Source: Membranipora membranacea
Taxonomy: Eukaryota; Bryozoa; Gymnolaemata; Cheilostomatida; Membraniporidae
DNA: 64,000 nt
NCBI GenBank assembly: GCA_914767715.1
Contig: OU612070.1
Span: forward strand, 20,324,025-20,388,024
Reading direction: 5' to 3'
Below the pieces are notes generated by a model. That model was not told where the DNA came from, made no database searches, and saw only the letters and a program-made list of their open reading frames with translations. Made by a program: the position numbers and the translations under genes. Position 1 is the stretch's first letter, and every line of letters begins with the position of its first letter. This document shows positions 59,056 through 64,000 of the stretch, in pieces.

Positions 59056-61658
59056 AGATAAGTTGGATAAGGTGTTTGTCAAAGTCAAACTTGCAAACTG
59101 GCTGGGGTTGATCTTCTCAGACAGCTTGTGTCTCATTTTGTTGACGATAACATCCTCCACCAATTTACCAAGGGTTGAATGGACGGAAGTCTTTGAATTG
59201 AGCAAACATTGAGACTTTCAGACAAGGTTATATTTGTAATCATTTCCATTTGTATGGGATTTCCCATGATCTCTCAGCATTGAGTTAATTATGGAATGAA
59301 TGGGAACACAAAATGTCTTTCAGACCTTCATGCGAGACCAAGGTGGGAAAATCTTCAGTAGGTGTTGCCATTGATGTGTTAATACGCCATAGATTTAGCT
59401 GTCGGGTAGCTTTATAAGTTTTTAACACTCAACAATTACCGGCAATAATGATCGCTCTCTGTCTTGGCAATCAGACTTAAGACATTGGCAATTTACAAGG
59501 TTGACTAGAAATGAGAAGTAGCAGTCTCTAAACCAACTAACCAAAGTTTTGGACTATGTTTTACCATGCCTACTGCTATTATTGTCACTTCTCACACAGG
59601 TATGGGCGGAACCACAGTCACAGCACAGATAACCTGAGTACCGCTTATCTATGAACTATTATCCTATGAACATGATATATCATAAATAAGCAATAGTATT
59701 GAATGACCAAAAAATTATCAAATATGGTAAATCATGATGAATCTCGATTTATATCTCATGCTGATCCAGCAATACAGTAACACAATTACATTGACTTGAA
59801 ATACTTCTTGGTTCAATCAAACATTATAGAACTAACTTTGATACTTACCTACAATACTTTTGCTTATTCATGACGGATTGTGTTCGTCAGATAATCTTTA
59901 TTAGATTTGCTTGTGGTAATCTGTGCTGTTATTGTGGTGTAATCAGGTAAGAGCAACAACTCCTTACGCATATTCCATGTTGCAACTGAAAAAGTGTCCA
60001 TTTTTTTCAAATCAATTTGTAAAGACAAGACAACCAGAGCACAGGTAGTAGCACAACAGTGCCTGTTTATTTGAGTGGATCAAGTTTTTTACAATTCTAC
60101 CGGTGAGATGCCTGTATATGGATCCATGATTTTATTTCTGTTTGTCTTGAGTTACCATATTCATTGCCCCAATTCCCCTCCTCATACCATTCAGAACTAC
60201 ATTCTCACCGATAGGCCATGTGCTCCCCATGTTGTTGCTGTCTGTCTATTCGCACAACGACTGCACCTAGGTGCTGTTAGGAAAAGCTTAGTAAGTTAAA
60301 CAAATAGGTTTGGGGATTGAAACTTGTACCTATGTTGTAATGATGATCTAACGATAGTCATCTTTATATTTTGGTCATTAGCAGACTATTTCTAATGATG
60401 CTGCTGATAGGTCAAAGGTGATTCTGTTGTTATATCATTATGCAGTGGTGATTCAAGGGGCTTCCTTTCTCAGCTGTCTCTTTGAACGCGGACACAGTTA
60501 TTATCAGCCCATCATTATTGAATGATCTATCTTATAAATTGGTATGTATTTGAATTCTTATTTCATTATTTCCCAATCATGTCATTCTTTTTTGGTCAAG
60601 TAGCTAGCAAAAAAAGGAGAATGTCTTACGCATTATGATGCTTCCTTTGTCGATGACTTCCCCATATTCCATACCATGGTACATATTGTTAAATCGAATG
60701 AAGAGAAAGGGTTGACAATAGGAGCGCAAAAGAAGTCATCACAGTCAGTATTTCACCTATCACTCTTTATGTCGGTTAGTTAGTCTTGAGCGGTATATTG
60801 TCAGTAATAAATGTTTTTCGAGAAGAGATAAAATATCACGTACAATCCTAATCTGTGAGTCATACAGAGGGGCCACATATGTCAGAGAGGGTTGGAATGT
60901 TTGTCCCCCAGGATCTCAACTCATTTACAGCACTAAATTTTTCATACTTCATATTTGGTTTCATAATTGCCATTGTCACTGTGTTGTCCTTTAAAAACAG
61001 ACATCCATTTCATATCAACCCATGACAATCACTTGGGATTGGCCAAAAAATAACAGACGAGATCACTAATTCTTCCTATACATAATTGTTAGATCAAGTC
61101 ATGGTCGGTATCTAAGGATGGTTTCTCTCTTTTACAGAGATGGGCGTTGTATATTTCTGTTGTTGTTGATGTTAAAACTATAAAATAGCCAAATAAAGAA
61201 TACAGGATCTTATTCTATTTTTGTCACTTTAAAACTCAAAACCAAATGTTATGCTAATTGTAATAATTTCAGTGATAATGTGTTCTCCAGTATTACATGC
61301 AAAAACACATTCATTTTTTACAATGACATCATTCATATTCATAATCATGTTTTGAATCTAAACCTCAAGCTATGTGATGGTATTCAATGTAATTTTGTTT
61401 ATAGGCCAGAGCATTATAGAGTCAAGTCGTTGCTAAAATCCTGTCTCCAACAGTTACATTAGAGGAACGGATCGTCTGACTTTTGCAGACAAACTAAGGT
61501 GAGTTTGACGATTTCTTGTTATTGAGATTAGGGAGTGCCTTACTATTTGGCACACAATTTTCAAATCCTTTTGTTATTATTTTGTCAAGTTATCTTTCAT
61601 CTTTGAATAACAAATAAGATTTGCCAGATTTCCCACTGCGTTCCAACAACAACGCGGA
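59056..61658. other. no gene recognised
   Basis: Short ORFs only, without family resemblance or fitting splice pairs. May hold the promoter and any 5' exon of the gene starting at 61954. Confidence 0.5.
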
Positions 61659-61725
61659 TTTGGATGTCCCCCAATTGTGCTCAGACCTGCCTGCAAGCAG
61701 AGAGCTACCTGGCCCTGAAATTGTA
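61659..61725 (+). mobile_element. SINE fragment
   Basis: Matches the body of the element at 45230-45475 (ttgtgctcagacctgcctgc). Confidence 0.55.
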
Positions 61726-61953
61726 AGCTCACCCTTATTAACAAATGTCTGGCCGACCAAATGCTTCAGGATGTGGGGTGTGATATGACCACCCAATCTA
61801 AATCAACCTTTTCAATCAACCAAATCCCAAACAAATATCGTTGTAACCTTGTTGAAACCTTGTGTGCTAAAGACGGTCTGCAAAATTGTTCACATCTCAT
61901 TCCTTTTTTCAGCCTCTCCTGCACTCTATTGGATAAAAGCTAAAGGTGAAAAA

Positions 61954-63906
61954 ATGAGTGAGAAAATTTCCATCATATTCAGCAGCTTAGCTATTGCTGC
62001 TTCCATTGGAGTTACAATCTGTCTGATAATCCTTCGTAATGATGTACTGTCAGAAATTACAAACTACAGAGATGAGGTAGCAATGCAGGTCACAGCCTTG
62101 ACTGATGATCAGTACCCCTCACCATTGGCTTTAGAGCCAGATGGAGCTACATACATAAGATGGGGTAAAGATGTATGTCCAACAAGAGCTCAACTTGTTT
62201 ACGGTGGTAAGATACAAGGCTGTTTAGTTTAGTTGTCTTTTTCGTCATTGGTCGCTGGTTTTCAGCGGTTTAGCTTTAAACACAAGGTTATTGAGGATTT
62301 GCAAAAAAATCTTGCCATAAAGAAATAGTAGTGGTAACAAAAGTGTACTCTTTGCTAGATGCTTTCAGATGCTTTCGTAGCAAAATTCATGATGAGCTGT
62401 GTGAACTGTCTCCTTTCAATTTTGTCAATTAAATTGACAACCTATATTATGTAACGTAGCAAGACAAGTATAGCTATTTGGTGATTGTACTGACATCCAG
62501 CTGAATTCTGGACAACGGTTACAATGTGAAGACCATTTAATCCTGAAATGAAAGACCCCCAATGGGTTACTGATGTTTTTTTTACATTAATCGAAACTTC
62601 AATTTGATGTACATTAACAATTACTTCATAAGCATAATAACAATAATTTTTTTTGAATGATTTGATCAGTTAAGGTAACTGAGCTCAGTTACCAGCTACA
62701 TAGTGATACTCATGTTCTCCTCTTTTTTATCTATAGGTTTTTGGCGTAGCAGAGAAGATCAAGGACAGTATGATAGCATAAGGGATCAGCTATTGAGTCG
62801 TGGGTCTCAATTTGTCTGTGTACCATATGACCCAGACTACAAATCTGATCAGAAAATTTATGTGCACAGGTCTCAAGATAAGGAGGTAAGATGACATCCC
62901 CAAACACAAGCCTGCTCAAGGCTCCTGAAGATATTGGGGGGGGGGGGGGGGGGGGGGAGGAAGGCGACTATGCGTGATTTACTTGCAAGATCATTCAAAT
63001 AATCAAAAAATAGGTAAAACCGTCTGTGGCTAAATGATACACTCTTTTTTCTTTCAGATTAAACTCCTTCCACTGGTGTTTGATTACTCATATAGGTCCC
63101 CATATCTAAAACAGATGAATGTAGATGTGGAGAGATATGTGTCTATACATCATCATTTTTTATCTAACATCAAAGAATACCAGCTTACATGCAGTGTCTG
63201 CCAGTCTAGCAGAAAATCACAGGTTAGTAGATTGTTTACAAGTATTTATATTGTTGTGCTAATGTAAAATATCGATATATTTTAGAACAAAATAATGAAT
63301 AATCTTTTCAAAAATTTGTCTCAATTCTTCTCTGAATTATATGCTATTGATTGTTAATTATCTTTAATGAACAGATTATGATTCCGGATAGACAATCTTG
63401 CCCTTCAAACTGGACATTAGAATACAGCGGATTCTTAACCAAGACAAGATATTCTCAGAATGCATGCATGGACCGTCGCCCAACTCTTGCCCCAATCACG
63501 CAAACAACAAACAGTATGATCTCTAAATAATTGAATATTTGAGAATAAGTTCCAGTGGTTTAGTTTTATTTGCTAGTATTGAACTTAAGTCCGAAGTGTA
63601 ACTAATGCCATCTAACTTTGTTGTAGCGAAAAATATTGAGAGACAAAATTATTATTAGAAGCAGGCGCTTCTCATATTTTCTCTATGACTAAACTGGCAA
63701 CTGCAGCTTATAAGTGTTTTTTTTTTGTAGAAGGTTTCATCAGCTGGCTCGCGCTATTGTTCCCTGTTCAACAACCGACTGCACAACCACAAACTCGATT
63801 AGATTTTCTGAGAGTTGTGGGAGTTGTCTGCGATAAAGGGATCTCCTGTCCAACAAGTAATCAAAGAAGGAAGAGAGTCGTCATGTGTGTTGTGTGCTCC
63901 AGATAA
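61954..63906 (+). CDS. membrane-anchored short-chain-collagen C4-like protein
   Basis: Five exons in phase: 61954-62206, 62737-62885, 63058-63222, 63375-63513, 63731-63906 (293 residues, TAA/TAG-type stop at the end). Residues 1-30 hold an uncleaved hydrophobic segment (IAASIGVTICLIIL), so a type II membrane protein is likely. From about residue 66 the pattern is that of the C4-like domain named after sponge short-chain collagens: YIRWGKDVCP, LVYGG, FVCVPYDPDY, TCSVC, IMIPDRQSCPSNWTLEYSG, CMDRRP and a final VMCVVC with the expected Cys. There are no Gly-X-Y repeats. A 5' UTR splice acceptor lies at about 61910. The domain is common in sponges, cnidarians and some bilaterians; the function is not established. 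Confidence 0.8.
62937..62958. repeat. poly-G tract
   Basis: About 20 consecutive G in the second intron of the C4-like gene; similar shorter tracts occur near 26299 and 27930. Confidence 0.9.
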
Positions 63907-64000
63907 GCATCAGCTTACAAAAGTATTTGTATATTAGTACAGATTTGTCTTACCACAGACGACACCCTACAATAGCATTATCAGTACATGTAAAACTATC

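Noticed and set aside
61954-63906. A true collagen
   Set aside because: No Gly-X-Y triplets in any exon; only the C4-like end domain is present.

Overview
This window is nuclear DNA of an animal, most probably an aquatic non-vertebrate metazoan. The genes are split by GT-AG introns of about 200-1500 bases, the DNA is AT-rich and packed with mini- and microsatellites, and tRNA-derived SINE-like elements are present. The recognisable products are animal ones: a KIAA0825 family protein, the cohesin regulator PDS5, a seven-helix membrane protein, a PAN/Apple plus fucolectin-type protein, and a short-chain-collagen C4-like protein of the kind frequent in sponges, cnidarians and some lophotrochozoans. 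I cannot name the phylum from sequence alone. All exon models here were built by hand from splice sites, reading phase and remembered family sequence, not by a search.

Layout. 1-7.8 kb: minus-strand N-terminal half of a KIAA0825 homologue (13 exons, continuing left of the window). 7.8-11.3 kb: no gene seen. 11.3-18.6 kb: duplicated block A, carrying TIR-TPR gene A (plus strand) and a doubtful small gene. 18.7-26.6 kb: minus-strand C-terminal half of PDS5, with an in-frame TAG in the next-to-last coding exon. 26.8-36.1 kb: minus-strand exons of an unrecognised gene, in phase with the PDS5 exons and containing a tandemly duplicated exon cassette. 36.2-41.6 kb: duplicated block B with TIR-TPR gene B. 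41.8-43.6 kb: a near-perfect palindrome, a decayed tandem array and G-rich repeats. 45.2 kb: SINE-like element. 47.0-49.9 kb: seven-helix receptor-like gene (plus). 50.3-50.8 kb: foldback element. 53.2-55.5 kb: a 2.3 kb minisatellite with 15-base unit and 210-base higher-order period. 55.5-59.1 kb: inverted repeat arms flanking the PAN/fucolectin gene (plus). 61.9-63.9 kb: membrane-anchored C4-like gene (plus).

The most interesting part is the TIR-TPR pair. Each protein is predicted to carry a lipid-anchor start (MGCGSS) on its own 61-base exon, then a TIR-like domain with a Glu where TIR NADases have their catalytic Glu, then six or seven almost identical 42-residue TPRs. The flanks, TIR core and TPR array of the two copies are nearly identical, whereas the coding segments between them differ greatly. 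That mosaic points to gene conversion and/or selection for diversity, as expected of a recognition or immune gene family. The plus-strand genes at the right end encode a probable receptor, a probable secreted lectin-like protein and a membrane protein. I see no direct evidence that they act together.
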